A stretch of 64,000 nt of DNA from Pycnococcus provasolii (Eukaryota > Chlorophyta > Pseudoscourfieldiophyceae > Pseudoscourfieldiales > Pycnococcaceae). Below the pieces are notes generated by a model, which saw only the letters and a program-made list of their open reading frames with translations, ran no database searches and was not told the DNA's origin. The translations under genes were made by a program, and so were the position numbers. Positions within the stretch are counted from its first letter, which is position 1, and every line of letters starts with the position of its first letter. The DNA lies in the NCBI GenBank assembly GCA_938743325.2, contig OW568894.1, positions 372,001 to 436,000 of the forward strand, written 5' to 3'. Positions 29,284 to 39,157 of the stretch are shown one piece after another.

Positions 29284-30393
29284 TCACAACGGCGGCAGCT
29301 GCACCTCTCCACGCGCATCATCTCCCATGCGCTTGACGAGCGCGAAGTTTGTCAAAACAAGCTCAGCCTCCTCCCAGCATGCGGCTCGCGTCACGTTCGG
29401 GTGAAGGTCGTTTGTGTCGTTCCACGCGTAGTCACCGAATAGCACCACCTGGTACCCCGCGCCTGCAACTTCCTGTGCATATCCGACGTTGTCGTCGACG
29501 AGAACGTCGGCATTCACCTCCTCGCACAGCTGTGCCTTTGTTTTCGAAGGTTCGTTCGGGTCAAGCGTCCAGTGGTTTCCAAAGAGCACGTCGTCGAACG
29601 TGTCTCCAAACTCGTGCGTGATCCACGCTTCCGTGAGTTCCCTGATGACGTTCTGCCTGCTTGTGACGACGCAGAGCGAGCATCCCATCTTTTCTTTCAG
29701 TGATTTGAGCGCGGACTTTGCGCCCGGAAGCACCTCCAGTCCGCTTCGGAAGTGTTCTTCGCTTTCGAAGAAGGCGTGAACGATTTGCGCGGACGTCTCC
29801 TGGTCGCACTGCCAGACGCGAGCGAAGTTGTACTCGAAGTAGTTCTCCTCGGAGTAGTGCATGCTGTGCGTATCTTTGACGTACATGTTGAGTCCGTGGA
29901 GGAATCGCGCGAGCACCTCGTCGACGTCGACGGCGACTCGCAGGTTCTTCGACGACGACGTGTCGTTGTAAAGCGCCCACGCGGGTGGTCCCGTCAATGC
30001 TGGTGTGTTTGTGACGAAGTTGTTCTCTGCTGACTTTGACGACGTCGGCGTGGCTGCTGCTGCTGCTGACGACGGTGATGATGACGACAGTGATGATGAC
30101 GACGACACTGACGACGACGCCGCCGAAGACGACGTGTTGTCAAGGGATCCAACGGGTCCAACGGCACGCGGATCCACCGCCTTACAACTTAAGGTTGAAC
30201 GATGCCCTTGAGTTGACCTTTCAAAGGTTGCCGGAAGGCCCTTTGACTGCTTCTGCCCTTGAGACGAAAGAAAATGACGGGATGAAAGACACGGAGGACG
30301 AGACACTCGAGGAGTATGAGCTGCTGCATGGAAAGTCCTGGAAGCTGGCGTGGATGTTGTGTTTCTTGCACGCATATGCATGGGTGTCGCCAT
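29284..30393 (-). CDS. HAD-superfamily phosphatase, 5'(3')-deoxyribonucleotidase-like, organelle-targeted
   Basis: 369 residues. Residues 1-70 are rich in Arg/Ser/Thr/Ala with few acids, like a chloroplast or mitochondrial transit peptide, followed by a Ser/Ala low-complexity linker to about 145. The HAD core then shows motif I VAVDVDEVLARF (nucleophile and acid/base Asp at about 156 and 158) and motif II VVTSRQ. The motif III lysine lies in SKTKAQL, and motif IV reads VLVDDN. An Asp-x-Asp-Glu motif I with a small helical cap is typical of 5'(3')-nucleotidases and their algal relatives. These remove phosphate from (deoxy)nucleoside monophosphates by a phospho-aspartate route. Substrate is inference. 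The adjacent TGACGACGA-type repeat (30050-30120 on the + strand) encodes the Ser run. Confidence 0.82.
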   Translation of the reverse strand: MATPMHMRARNTTSTPASRTFHAAAHTPRVSRPPCLSSRHFLSSQGQKQSKGLPATFERSTQGHRSTLSCKAVDPRAVGPVGSLDNTSSSAASSSVSSSSSLSSSSPSSAAAAATPTSSKSAENNFVTNTPALTGPPAWALYNDTSSSKNLRVAVDVDEVLARFLHGLNMYVKDTHSMHYSEENYFEYNFARVWQCDQETSAQIVHAFFESEEHFRSGLEVLPGAKSALKSLKEKMGCSLCVVTSRQNVIRELTEAWITHEFGDTFDDVLFGNHWTLDPNEPSKTKAQLCEEVNADVLVDDNVGYAQEVAGAGYQVVLFGDYAWNDTNDLHPNVTRAACWEEAELVLTNFALVKRMGDDARGEVQLPPL

Positions 30394-30602
30394 GCTTCAG
30401 AGAGAGAGAAGATGAAGGGGATTATGCGGAAACTGAGAGGAGAGGATGGCTCGATGAAAGGGGCCGTGGGGTTCGCGCTCCCGGACACCGACCCCCTTCC
30501 GGCCTTCCGGGGGGGAGATATTTCAGTTCAATTTCAAAATCTTACCACCTGGAGGAGCATTCCACGAGCAAGCAACAGGCGGATGAAAATACAGTAGGCC
30601 TT

Positions 30603-30775
30603 TGTGTGAGGGGATCCCTGTAGGGGATTCCTACCGGTGATTTGAATGATTAGCCCGCGGCGTAACAAGTCTAGAACCTGATGTGAAAACGTCTTGAGTT
30701 ACGACGCGGAGGCGCGATGCAGCACGCATGTAAGGCACGCGCTCTTGTAACAATCATTCTCGAGTAAACATTACA
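30603..30775 (+). repeat. Left LTR
   Basis: 173 bp, TGTGTGAGGG to ACATTACA, identical by eye to the right copy. Confidence 0.85.
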
Positions 30776-30992
30776 TGGAACCTGACAGGTCTTAGAACAG
30801 GACTTGCTAACCCGGTACTCGCGAGCCGTAAGTAGCAGTAGTCCGTAGACACGCTAGCGCACGGTGCGCACTTCGCGCCACAAGCAACGCTCAACTCGAG
30901 AACGGCAGACACGACGCACAGTCGGTCGACCGGAGTGACGTTTGCAGCGCGAAACAAACAAAAAATCACCTACCCCCCACCCTATCGTCCAA

Positions 30993-31757
30993 ATGGTGAG
31001 CACACGCTCAGGCGACACACATCAAGCTGAGACCAACGCGACATCAGCAGCCGCAGCAGCAGCAGCAGCAACAACACGCAATGATGACGACTTCGTCGAC
31101 GCTGATGACAACCACCAAGATTCCGCGCAGCCAGAACAAGCAGCAACGGACCAAGGGACGAGAGCAGCACCACCACGAAGAGCAGCATCACCACGACCTG
31201 CTGGACGTGGCAACCGAGGACGCTCACAACGTCGCGGTGGATCAGCACCTCCATCCCGAAATCAGTCGCCGCAGCACCAGCAGCCGCCGAGGCAGAACCC
31301 AACCAGCAACATCATCCCGATGCGAGACGCGACACTGTCCTCTCATCAGCACGCGCTAACCACGCAGGAAATCGCGCACAGGGAAACGTACCCGCACGTC
31401 CGCGAAGCCCGCGCGAACATCGCATCTCGACGCGTTGCAGCAGCCGCAACCCAACACCGGCAGCAGCAGCAACAGCAACAGCAGCAGCGAGGCACGACAA
31501 TCCCATCGCCAGAGTGGAAAACACGACCCGACCCAGGTACGAGCGACACGTCCGAATCGAACAAAACGCGATGGGACGTTCCGGAATACACCCCGCCGAC
31601 AGCAGATTTTTCCCAGGCACGAGGCATCCTGCAAAACCACAATTCGGGGTTACCACCATCTCGCCGCGACGACGCAACAGCTCGCCCCCCCTCCGCGGCG
31701 CAAACAGCCACGCAACAAGCGACGCGTGAGAGGGCTCAGCAGCCCGCTGGACTCTAG
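30993..31757 (+). CDS. Gag-like reading frame of the LTR element
   Basis: Open frame of 254 codons starting MVSTRSGDTHQ, close to the MVNTRSG start common in plant-type gag proteins. The rest is low complexity: Ala, Gln, Arg, Pro and Ser runs, including a Gln tract near 31458-31490. No CCHC zinc knuckle or polymerase motif is visible. It is the only sizeable frame between the LTRs. Confidence 0.5.
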   Translation: MVSTRSGDTHQAETNATSAAAAAAAATTRNDDDFVDADDNHQDSAQPEQAATDQGTRAAPPRRAASPRPAGRGNRGRSQRRGGSAPPSRNQSPQHQQPPRQNPTSNIIPMRDATLSSHQHALTTQEIAHRETYPHVREARANIASRRVAAAATQHRQQQQQQQQQRGTTIPSPEWKTRPDPGTSDTSESNKTRWDVPEYTPPTADFSQARGILQNHNSGLPPSRRDDATARPPSAAQTATQQATRERAQQPAGL

Positions 31758-31872
31758 CCACGTGAACGTGGCAGGCGTGGCAGGGCCGACGCCGACCCGA
31801 GCACTGCGCTCGGCAAGACAGAGAGAGAGTGAACGCGACGCGCGCAACAACACGCGGCGCGGTTCAGGGGTG

Positions 31873-32045
31873 TGTGTGAGGGGATCCCTGTAGGGGATTC
31901 CTACCGGTGATTTGAATGATTAGCCCGCGGCGTAACAAGTCTAGAACCTGATGTGAAAACGTCTTGAGTTACGACGCGGAGGCGCGATGCAGCACGCATG
32001 TAAGGCACGCGCTCTTGTAACAATCATTCTCGAGTAAACATTACA
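31873..32045 (+). repeat. Right LTR
   Basis: 173 bp, identical by eye to 30603-30775. Confidence 0.85.
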
Positions 32046-32359
32046 CTTTGCCCCAAGGGGGAGATTAGGGCTTACAGTAGACCACAGATACTCGTCTTCT
32101 CACACCTGACAATATGTCTCTTGCAGAGCCTCTTGCATGCTCTTGCAAGGCTCAAATGTATGACAAATCACAAAAACAAAGAGTGCAGTGAGCACTTCTA
32201 AGAACCACCTTATCCTAGGGGTCTCTTATGATGATGTGAATCGTGTACATATGCTTAAGTTCTTTTAGAAGTACAATTACAAAAATAATTAAGACTACCC
32301 GGTAACAAAAGCTCCTTGAGTGCCTGGTCAAAAGAAAGAAATTCAATCGCCATCATCAT

Positions 32360-35300
32360 TCATGGTGCACCCATCGCATCCGCAGCGGCAGCCGCCGCCA
32401 AAGATGCCGAGTCGATAGGGACGTGCACCAACACGAACACGCTGTCGGTTTTGTGCAGCTGCACGTTGCGACTTGGATTCGTGTACACGTACGGAAGTCG
32501 ACTGCCCTTGCCTTCGTCGCGGTACAACCCAATCGCGATGCGATTGCGACGCTTTAGCAGAACGTCGTACAGCTCGCCATACGTTGACAGCCGAGACAAC
32601 GAGTGGTCGTCAGCCAGCTCGATTTGCTCGAGATATCCCTGGTGGTAAAATTTATCGTTCGCCGCATCGCGATTGTACCGTATCACCGTCTGCTCTGACC
32701 CGCCAAGTAACGACCTCAAAATCGAAAATAGGTTCGGATTGTAGTAGCTCTGGCACACGATCGTGTCAAGCATCGCGCTCGTGTACACGTACCCCGCGGC
32801 GAAAGGCGGGGCCATGAAGTTCTCGCTGCTCGACCAGTGCAGCGCGGGAATCATGAACGCGACGTTCGACGGATCAATCAACTCGACGACAACATTCAAG
32901 TCCGGGGCCATCCTCTTCATGTTCTGGAACGAGAATATGCTGTCGGTATCAATCACCATCTCCGCATCCTCCCTCGTCGATACCTGTGACGTTGCGAGCA
33001 CCACCGCGCTCTGCGCATGCTCAATGCGGCAAGCTCTGAGCACCTTGGAGTCGTACGCGTGACCAATCATCACATAGATGTGCGAAAACTTGCACACCTT
33101 CGACCATGCCAGGGCATCGGGCTGCTCCGGCACGATGACGATGATCTTCTGCAGCTTATCCGTCTTGATCGCCTTGCGACGCAGCGGCGCGGCGAAATGC
33201 GCAATCGCAGCGAACGTTCCTACGTGAGCATACAAGATGACGTGATCTTCCCACCTCTCGTCGACGTGATCGACCAGGGCATCCTTGAGAGGAAGATGGT
33301 CGCGTGAATGGTACAACGCCTCGAATTCTGGAAGGGATCTCTTCGAATCCTGTGTTGTCATCCTTCGCAGCACCGCCGACGAACGACGTCCTGCCCTCCT
33401 CACATTTTTTAGGCGATCGGACTCACTGCCCCCGACGGAGTTCACGGAGCCAGCGCTGATCCGATCTTTCGCGTTCGCATTCGAGTACCCGCCATCATTG
33501 CTGAAATATTCTTCCTCGTCCATAGACGCCGGTGGTGCAAATCGCGGCGAGTCGTATCCGCCCGTAGATCGAGCCAGGCTTCTCGGCGAGGCCATGGCAC
33601 CACTCTCTGCTTGTCTTGCCACCTCGTGGTCGATGCGAGCGGAATCGCGGTCCGCATCATTTGCTTCGGCATCTTCAGAGCTAGCACTTAAGTGTTTTGA
33701 CGAGCCTTCAGGGTCAAAACGTCGACTGCTTCGATGGTGCAGGGTGATCGCCTCACCGTATGTTGCAATTTTCTTGATCACGTCGCTATCCTCGGAGAGG
33801 AAGTACACCACCGTATCCTTCGTGATGACATGATCCAACGGAGCAATCACCACCTTCGGCGAACGCTGATCCGTCCACAGCTCCACGGCGAAGATGACCG
33901 TTTCGAAGCGCTTCTTGATGATCGAGGCGGCATCTGTGAGCTTCATTCCGTGAAATGACCGTCCAAGCGTGTCGCAGTAAATCTCAAATCCACAGCCGTG
34001 GCAGTATTCCTCCTGCCAGTCATGGTTCTCGCAGTCCTCGGGAGGACTGTCATCCCGGCTTGAAATGAGGTTTGATACGAGCGCGTTGATGCCGGGGCAC
34101 ATGCACGCCATGCCGAGCAGGTTAAGCTTCAGCTCATCGAGACACAATATCTGATCCTTCATCGTGCCAATGAGATTCCCGGAGACGGACGCTGCAGCCT
34201 CCAGGCAGTGTGTGACGTTGTCCTTGTTGCCCGAGCGGTGAAGCTGCACAATGAGGCTAACGTCCGTTCCATCGTGTCGCATGCGATTTGTGATGTGCTT
34301 GAGCGCGAGCGCCTTAAGCGAGTTGGACGCGTCGTCTTCGTCCTTGTCGAGGCACAGCTGATTCGAAAGCACGAAGCATGCCTGCGCCTTGTGCGCCTGA
34401 GCTCGCTTCAGATCTGCGTGTTTCATCGCACTGCCCTCGATGTACTGCAGCTGCCCGTACGACTTCAGAATGGCCAGGATCTGCGACGACGGCGTCTGCG
34501 GGTGCAGGATCACCACCTTGGAGTTCTGGTTGCCATGATCTGGATGGTAGAACTCGTCGAGGAACGTTGTGAGCCCTGCCGACGTGATGCTGCCCGTCAC
34601 GACGACGTGCTTGCTGTTTGCACTCCCCTTGAATCTCGCGCGCGCGTAGAGGCTCTTCTCGCTCAGCAGATTGATGAGGTGGTTCGAGAGTGTGGGCACC
34701 GTCACGAACGTGAATGCGATCGACAGAACGACGGTGATCTTGCCCATCGTCGACTGTGGGTAGATGTCCCCATATCCGACAGTCGAGACGGTGATCACGC
34801 TCAAGTACAGTGCATCGTGGAATTCCATGCGCAGGCAAAGCACGTCGCTTGCAACTTCCGGCGCCCAGCAGCTTCCAAATTCGAGTCCGTGCAGGATGGC
34901 GGCTGTGATCATGATGGATGCGGCGGTGACGAAGCACAGCACGTACATCGCCTGTTGCACCTCCGCGTCGCTCCCCTTGATGCGATTTCTGTAGAAGTAG
35001 CCCCTAAGGATGCGGAGCACTCGGAGCGTCACCAGCGCGTACGCGGCCGTTCCCACCTCCGGCGCCTGCATGCAGTCGCCGTGCGCGCACCCGACGACGA
35101 GTTCCAGAAGCGAGGGAAGTGTTGCGACTAGGCATATGATGCCTTGCGGCGACGTGGCGTATCCCAGCTTAACTTCTGCGACGATGAGGTTGCACATCCA
35201 CTCGATGAGAATGGGCGCCGTCGCGAGAGCGTCGAGGGTGACGACGGCAAGCCCTCGATTTCGGTGGTCGTTGTACGACTCCGAGATGTACAGTCCCAGT

Positions 35301-35962
35301 CCGACGAACACCGCCAGCAGGCACATGACTTCGAGCGCGGTGCCAAAACGTCCTCTCTCGAGGGCTCTTGAGAGTTGTCGTTTCAGAAGCTGCGGGTCGT
35401 CGGCGTACTCCGCGAAGTGTTTCCACCACGAGTCTCCCGTGCAGAGAAGGCTGGAGGAGCTGCTGTCGTCGGCGTTTTCCGAGTTTGCGTACGACGCGGT
35501 GGACGTTTCGCTTCGCGCGCTTTCGTTGGACCTCCTCCACCGCATCGCCACGTCGGGTATGGGCAGTCCAAGCAGTCTCGGTCTGTTTTGGTTCGTCATG
35601 TGGTACTTCGCCCCTGCCGTCGTTTCTCCGTACGGCGCACGAAATTGCTTGACGGCATCTTCGTCTGACGTTCCGTCGCTGTCCTCCTCTCCTCCTCCTC
35701 CTCCCCCTCCTCCTCCTCCTTCGTAGTGATTGTTCGCCTCCACTTCCATGCCCATGTTGTTGGAGGAGTCCGACATGGAAGGCGACTTGAAGAGTCTGTG
35801 CACGCGCCGGTGGTAGTCGAGCACGACGGAGTTGCCAGCGGCAGAGTCCTCGACGGTGTCAACGGACTCCGAGGCGGCGGTCGAGGCCTCTTCTGAGGCA
35901 CCACCACGAGGAGCGGCCGGCCTTAAGTCCGACGCCGCTGGACTGATAGGCAGGCCGAGCAT
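32360..35962 (-). CDS. Slo2 (KCNT)-like high-conductance potassium channel
   Basis: 1200 residues from the ATG at 35962 (MLGLPISP); the frame upstream is open but UTR-like. A Ser/Gly/acidic N-terminus (to about 215) leads into six membrane segments. Of these, LVTLRVLRILRGYF is the S4-like helix with few charges, and TVGYGDIYP (about residues 392-400) is the K+ selectivity filter. Two large RCK regions follow: RCK1 from about 451 (SKHVVVTGSITSAG) and RCK2 from about 903 (EDHVILYAHVG). Near the C-terminus PPFAAGYVYTSAMLDTI and IAIGLYRDEG match the Slo2 pattern. The Asp-rich calcium bowl of Slo1 is absent. Slo2 channels are gated by intracellular Na+ or related ligands; the ligand here is inference. 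A Ser-rich linker at about 770-880 separates the RCK domains. Confidence 0.88.
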   Translation of the reverse strand: MLGLPISPAASDLRPAAPRGGASEEASTAASESVDTVEDSAAGNSVVLDYHRRVHRLFKSPSMSDSSNNMGMEVEANNHYEGGGGGGGGGGEEDSDGTSDEDAVKQFRAPYGETTAGAKYHMTNQNRPRLLGLPIPDVAMRWRRSNESARSETSTASYANSENADDSSSSSLLCTGDSWWKHFAEYADDPQLLKRQLSRALERGRFGTALEVMCLLAVFVGLGLYISESYNDHRNRGLAVVTLDALATAPILIEWMCNLIVAEVKLGYATSPQGIICLVATLPSLLELVVGCAHGDCMQAPEVGTAAYALVTLRVLRILRGYFYRNRIKGSDAEVQQAMYVLCFVTAASIMITAAILHGLEFGSCWAPEVASDVLCLRMEFHDALYLSVITVSTVGYGDIYPQSTMGKITVVLSIAFTFVTVPTLSNHLINLLSEKSLYARARFKGSANSKHVVVTGSITSAGLTTFLDEFYHPDHGNQNSKVVILHPQTPSSQILAILKSYGQLQYIEGSAMKHADLKRAQAHKAQACFVLSNQLCLDKDEDDASNSLKALALKHITNRMRHDGTDVSLIVQLHRSGNKDNVTHCLEAAASVSGNLIGTMKDQILCLDELKLNLLGMACMCPGINALVSNLISSRDDSPPEDCENHDWQEEYCHGCGFEIYCDTLGRSFHGMKLTDAASIIKKRFETVIFAVELWTDQRSPKVVIAPLDHVITKDTVVYFLSEDSDVIKKIATYGEAITLHHRSSRRFDPEGSSKHLSASSEDAEANDADRDSARIDHEVARQAESGAMASPRSLARSTGGYDSPRFAPPASMDEEEYFSNDGGYSNANAKDRISAGSVNSVGGSESDRLKNVRRAGRRSSAVLRRMTTQDSKRSLPEFEALYHSRDHLPLKDALVDHVDERWEDHVILYAHVGTFAAIAHFAAPLRRKAIKTDKLQKIIVIVPEQPDALAWSKVCKFSHIYVMIGHAYDSKVLRACRIEHAQSAVVLATSQVSTREDAEMVIDTDSIFSFQNMKRMAPDLNVVVELIDPSNVAFMIPALHWSSSENFMAPPFAAGYVYTSAMLDTIVCQSYYNPNLFSILRSLLGGSEQTVIRYNRDAANDKFYHQGYLEQIELADDHSLSRLSTYGELYDVLLKRRNRIAIGLYRDEGKGSRLPYVYTNPSRNVQLHKTDSVFVLVHVPIDSASLAAAAAADAMGAP

Positions 35963-37143
35963 ACCAGGTAAAGGTACAGACAGACAGACTCTTAACTTAA
36001 GAACTAAGCTAAGAAACACTCTTTGAACACTCAATAAAGTGAAGATACACACCTGTAGTACACGTACGTAGCACACAGGTACTGTACACAGATACGTACA
36101 CAGGTACACAGGTACACAGGTACTCGCAGACGAGAGACGTATCTGCGGATTTCTCGCTCGCGAGTTCGGAAAGATAGAATATCGGCTCTTGATAATAAGG
36201 TAGGGTATCGTTTGGACTGCTTCGGCGAGAACTATGCAGTCGTACGGGTAGTCTCGACGCGTGCGGTCTTGTTTTGTTTTTTTTCCCGATCCTGTTTCTT
36301 TCTGTCAGACAACCTTTCCTCTCTTTATTTACAGCTTTCCGTTCGGTTCCCGAGACTCGGCGGAAGGATCGCATGGCGTTGATCGCGTTGATTGCATTGC
36401 GTTGATTGCGGTCTTGCGGAATATTTTGATCGCGGTGAGCGGACTCTTCTAAGGAACTGATGAGGAACGATTATTGACCAGGTTGGTAGGGGAGTTCTTA
36501 GGTTTGACGACCGGTTTGTTTGGCGAGCCTCTGGCATCTGGAGTGGGCCCCACACTGGGCAGCCGTTTAGTTTAGGTGAGCCTCGTGTTTCTCTTTGCAT
36601 TTACAGTAGTACTAGTACTATGTACGGACAGGTGAGTGGTATGTACCACTTGACCATGACGAGATGAGTGGGGATCGGGTCACTCGAGCGACCTTTACAG
36701 CTTTACCTGGGCGGGCTCTGGCCTCTGGGATGATTGATCTACCTAGTCTAAGGTGATACCACATAAGAGTCGGGCGGAAAGGTCGGAGAGCGCTGTACAG
36801 TGTACCATGTACATAAAGTGTAAACTCTGACCTCTGAAGTCTGAGAGTCTGAGTCTGAGTCTGGGAGGCCACCTGGAGGTGGTCAAGATGGCTTTGAGGG
36901 AAGGTCGTCGTCGAATTACCAGGATACCTCCCTCATAGTCTATCATAGTCCATGTTTTTTATCGCCTCGCCTCAACGTCTCGACCAGTCGACCAGTCGAC
37001 CAGTCGACGTTCTGCGCGGCGTTTGTCCACGACGTGCGGGATTGATAGTACTAGTCTAACAGGTCAGGCCTCAGCAAGAAATCAAGCAAGGTTGTGGCCC
37101 AGAAGGCATTTTATCCCATAAAATGACAGAAAATACATACATA
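35963..37143. other. Intergenic region upstream of the channel gene
   Basis: No gene is seen. It contains a GTACACAGGTACACAG repeat at about 36060-36122, T-rich runs near 36270-36290, and a threefold GACCAGTC repeat at about 36981-37007. It ends at the TA target site of the DNA transposon. Confidence 0.55.
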
Positions 37144-37356
37144 GTTCTATCCCGAGAAAAACTCTGGAATACACAAGGTTTGCACAGGTGAACGGCGGCC
37201 TTAACGACGTCAGTTCGGTGTTCTGAGACTTGCAAATAAATGAAAGCCCTAACTAAACTACACATGCAACTCTTTTTCGAATTCACCAACGAACACCCAC
37301 CCGGTCCACAGGCATCCCCCATGACGTTCACAATTTTCACCCATTTTTTTCAAATC
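37144..37356 (+). repeat. Left terminal inverted repeat
   Basis: 213 bp, begins GTTCTATCCCGAG and ends CAAATC directly before the transposase ATG. Its mate is 39156-39364. Confidence 0.88.
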
Positions 37357-37653
37357 ATGCCCTTCGTCAAGGGGGATGCGAACAATCCATCTGTGGTGCG
37401 GCAGAGCGCCAAGAAGCGCCAACGTGAGGATAGACTCAAGCAATACGCCCAGCGTAATGCCAAGAAGCGCAAAGAAGTTGCTGAGCGCCGCGCGTTGCCA
37501 ACATCACCCCCAGTAATGGACCGCAAGGGCGTCACGAACCTTAACGACCGTCACATAAAGCAGATGAACGAGATGTTGAAGCGCCATCAAGAGCTCGACC
37601 AGTGGGACCTTGCCATCGCGTTTGGCATCGGTCAGGCCACGGTCAATCTCTAG
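37357..37653 (+). CDS. Transposase N-terminal part (HTH region)
   Basis: 98 codons beginning MPFVKGDANN at the first base after the left TIR. Residues 18-50 are strongly basic (KKRQREDRLKQYAQRNAKKR), and residues 66-98 resemble a helix-turn-helix (HQELDQWDLAIAFGIGQATV), the usual DNA-binding portion of Tc1/mariner transposases. It ends at a stop at 37651-37653, while the next frame (+1 relative) is already open from 37610 and carries the rest. The 44-base overlap could be a mutation or a recoding site. Confidence 0.7.
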   Translation: MPFVKGDANNPSVVRQSAKKRQREDRLKQYAQRNAKKRKEVAERRALPTSPPVMDRKGVTNLNDRHIKQMNEMLKRHQELDQWDLAIAFGIGQATVNL

Positions 37654-39157
37654 GCGCCTTAACGGCGATAGCAGGTTGACGGGAGGTCACGTCGGCCGAC
37701 CGTACGGCTTGACCCCGGCCCACGTGGAAATAATCTGTGACGCGAAACGCGTGGACCCTCGGTCAAGGCACAAGGACTTGTCGAAACGCCTCCGGCGTAT
37801 GGGTGTTCCACTAGGACGGGGATGGCGCGGCACACAGCTCATCGGCCGCGTACTCCGCGAACATGGGTTCACGATTCGAGGGACGAACCGGTACTGCTAT
37901 TTCGAGAAACGACTTTGGTACACACACATGGGATGGAGGGATGGCATGCTGTACATGCTCGGTTGGCATCCAAAGCAAAAAAGGAGATTGGCCTTTCGCA
38001 TCGAGTACAAGCACTTGTATTACACGGACCAGACGCCATTATACTACGGCTTGGCGGCAGACGTCGTCTACAACGATAGGGAGACGTTCATGGAGGAGGC
38101 GCATAAGAAGGGTGCGGGATACCTCAACTTACACGCGACGATTGGATGCCGTGGGTGTGTGAAAGTGGCAGTGTTCCCGTCGTCGACGACGGACGCCGAA
38201 GTCGTGGCGTACACGACAGGCACCCAAGCCGTCACGCACCGCCATATCGGCGGCGGCCCGCTCGTGGATCGCTTACCGGCTGGAACCGTGCACTTGTGGG
38301 ACCGACTTGGACGCTCAGGTAGAGCTTGGAACCCAAAGAAGATGCATTACAATCCGCAAGTGCGCGCGGCGTTTCTGGAACGCGGCATCGGCGTCGACCT
38401 ACTACCTGCCAAGGGAGCCGAGTTCAATCCGATTGAACTATTCAACGGATGGCTGCAACGATATTTGCTCCGTTGGACGCCACGAGGGCGGCCGAAAGAC
38501 GCGTACGGGCAGGTTATCCACGGCGTGCGCACGCGCGAAGAGGCACTCGTCGCGCTCGACCAAGCCCTCCACGAGCTTCAATCGCGCCCGAAGAAGACTG
38601 CGCGGTTATTCCGCCATTGGTATCACCGACGAGTCTGCGGATCCGACGCGTTACGACGGTGGCTCTCTTCACCGGTGGGTGAGAAAATGCTGAAGACACG
38701 CCAACGACTTGGTGAGTCCGCGCCGATGCCAAACATCCTTCAGCGCGCGTTTTCCCGCGTGCTGTACAACGTGCATGCTCCGCCACCACCAGCACCGAGC
38801 GACGTTGCCGGAACGACCACCACTCAGCTTCAACCGCCGCCGCCGCCGCCAAGCAGTGTGCCGCCAAGCAGTGTGCCAAGCAGTGTGCCGCCAAGCAGTG
38901 TGCCACCACCTCCGCCGCCGCCTCAGCCTCAGCCGCCGCCGCCTCCTCCGCCGCCTCCTCCGCCGCCTCCTCCGCCGCCGTCATCAGCGCCGCATGATGC
39001 GCGCTTGAGTGCGGAAGAACGCGAGGCGCTTATGACGCTGACGCCGGACGTAAGCGACGACGAGGCTGAAGAAGGTGCGGCTGCTATGCTCGCGTTTCTG
39101 GACGAGTCATATGACACCGAAGAAAACGATTTCTTCATTGGTGATGACGACGAGTGA
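37610..39157 (+). CDS. Transposase catalytic part, DD44E-type, proline-rich tail
   Basis: Frame of 515 codons; the true usable part begins about where the preceding frame stops. After a second HTH-like stretch (LTPAHVEIICDAKRVDPRSR) come candidate catalytic residues. The first Asp is in YYTDQTPLYYG, the second in VHLWDRLGRSG, and the Glu in KGAEFNPIELFNGW. FNPIE is the superfamily's classic NPIE box. The D-to-E gap is 44 residues, beyond the common 34-41. The C-terminus carries long Pro/Ser-Val-Pro runs (about residues 405-455) and an acidic end, not usual in transposases. The stop codon overlaps the first bases of the right TIR. Confidence 0.8.
   Translation: MPSRLASVRPRSISRRLNGDSRLTGGHVGRPYGLTPAHVEIICDAKRVDPRSRHKDLSKRLRRMGVPLGRGWRGTQLIGRVLREHGFTIRGTNRYCYFEKRLWYTHMGWRDGMLYMLGWHPKQKRRLAFRIEYKHLYYTDQTPLYYGLAADVVYNDRETFMEEAHKKGAGYLNLHATIGCRGCVKVAVFPSSTTDAEVVAYTTGTQAVTHRHIGGGPLVDRLPAGTVHLWDRLGRSGRAWNPKKMHYNPQVRAAFLERGIGVDLLPAKGAEFNPIELFNGWLQRYLLRWTPRGRPKDAYGQVIHGVRTREEALVALDQALHELQSRPKKTARLFRHWYHRRVCGSDALRRWLSSPVGEKMLKTRQRLGESAPMPNILQRAFSRVLYNVHAPPPPAPSDVAGTTTTQLQPPPPPPSSVPPSSVPSSVPPSSVPPPPPPPQPQPPPPPPPPPPPPPPPPSSAPHDARLSAEEREALMTLTPDVSDDEAEEGAAAMLAFLDESYDTEENDFFIGDDDE

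Larger units (their letters stand above)
30603..32045 (+). mobile_element. Short non-autonomous LTR retrotransposon (TR-GAG/TRIM-like)
   Basis: Two 173-bp direct repeats (30603-30775 and 31873-32045), identical by eye and each bounded by TG and CA, flank a 1.1-kb interior. TGG directly after the left LTR fits the start of a primer-binding site. A possible target duplication CTTT occurs at 30600-30603 and 32046-32049, the boundary being ambiguous by one base. The interior has one reading frame with a gag-like N-terminus and no room for reverse transcriptase, protease or integrase. The element therefore looks structurally whole but dependent on another element for movement. Identical LTRs indicate a recent insertion. 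Copia versus Gypsy affiliation cannot be decided. Confidence 0.82.

Noticed and set aside
35963-36109. N-terminal extension of the Slo2-like channel
   Set aside because: Cys/Val/Leu-rich translation of a GTACACAG repeat; looks like UTR, not a signal peptide with a defined cleavage region.
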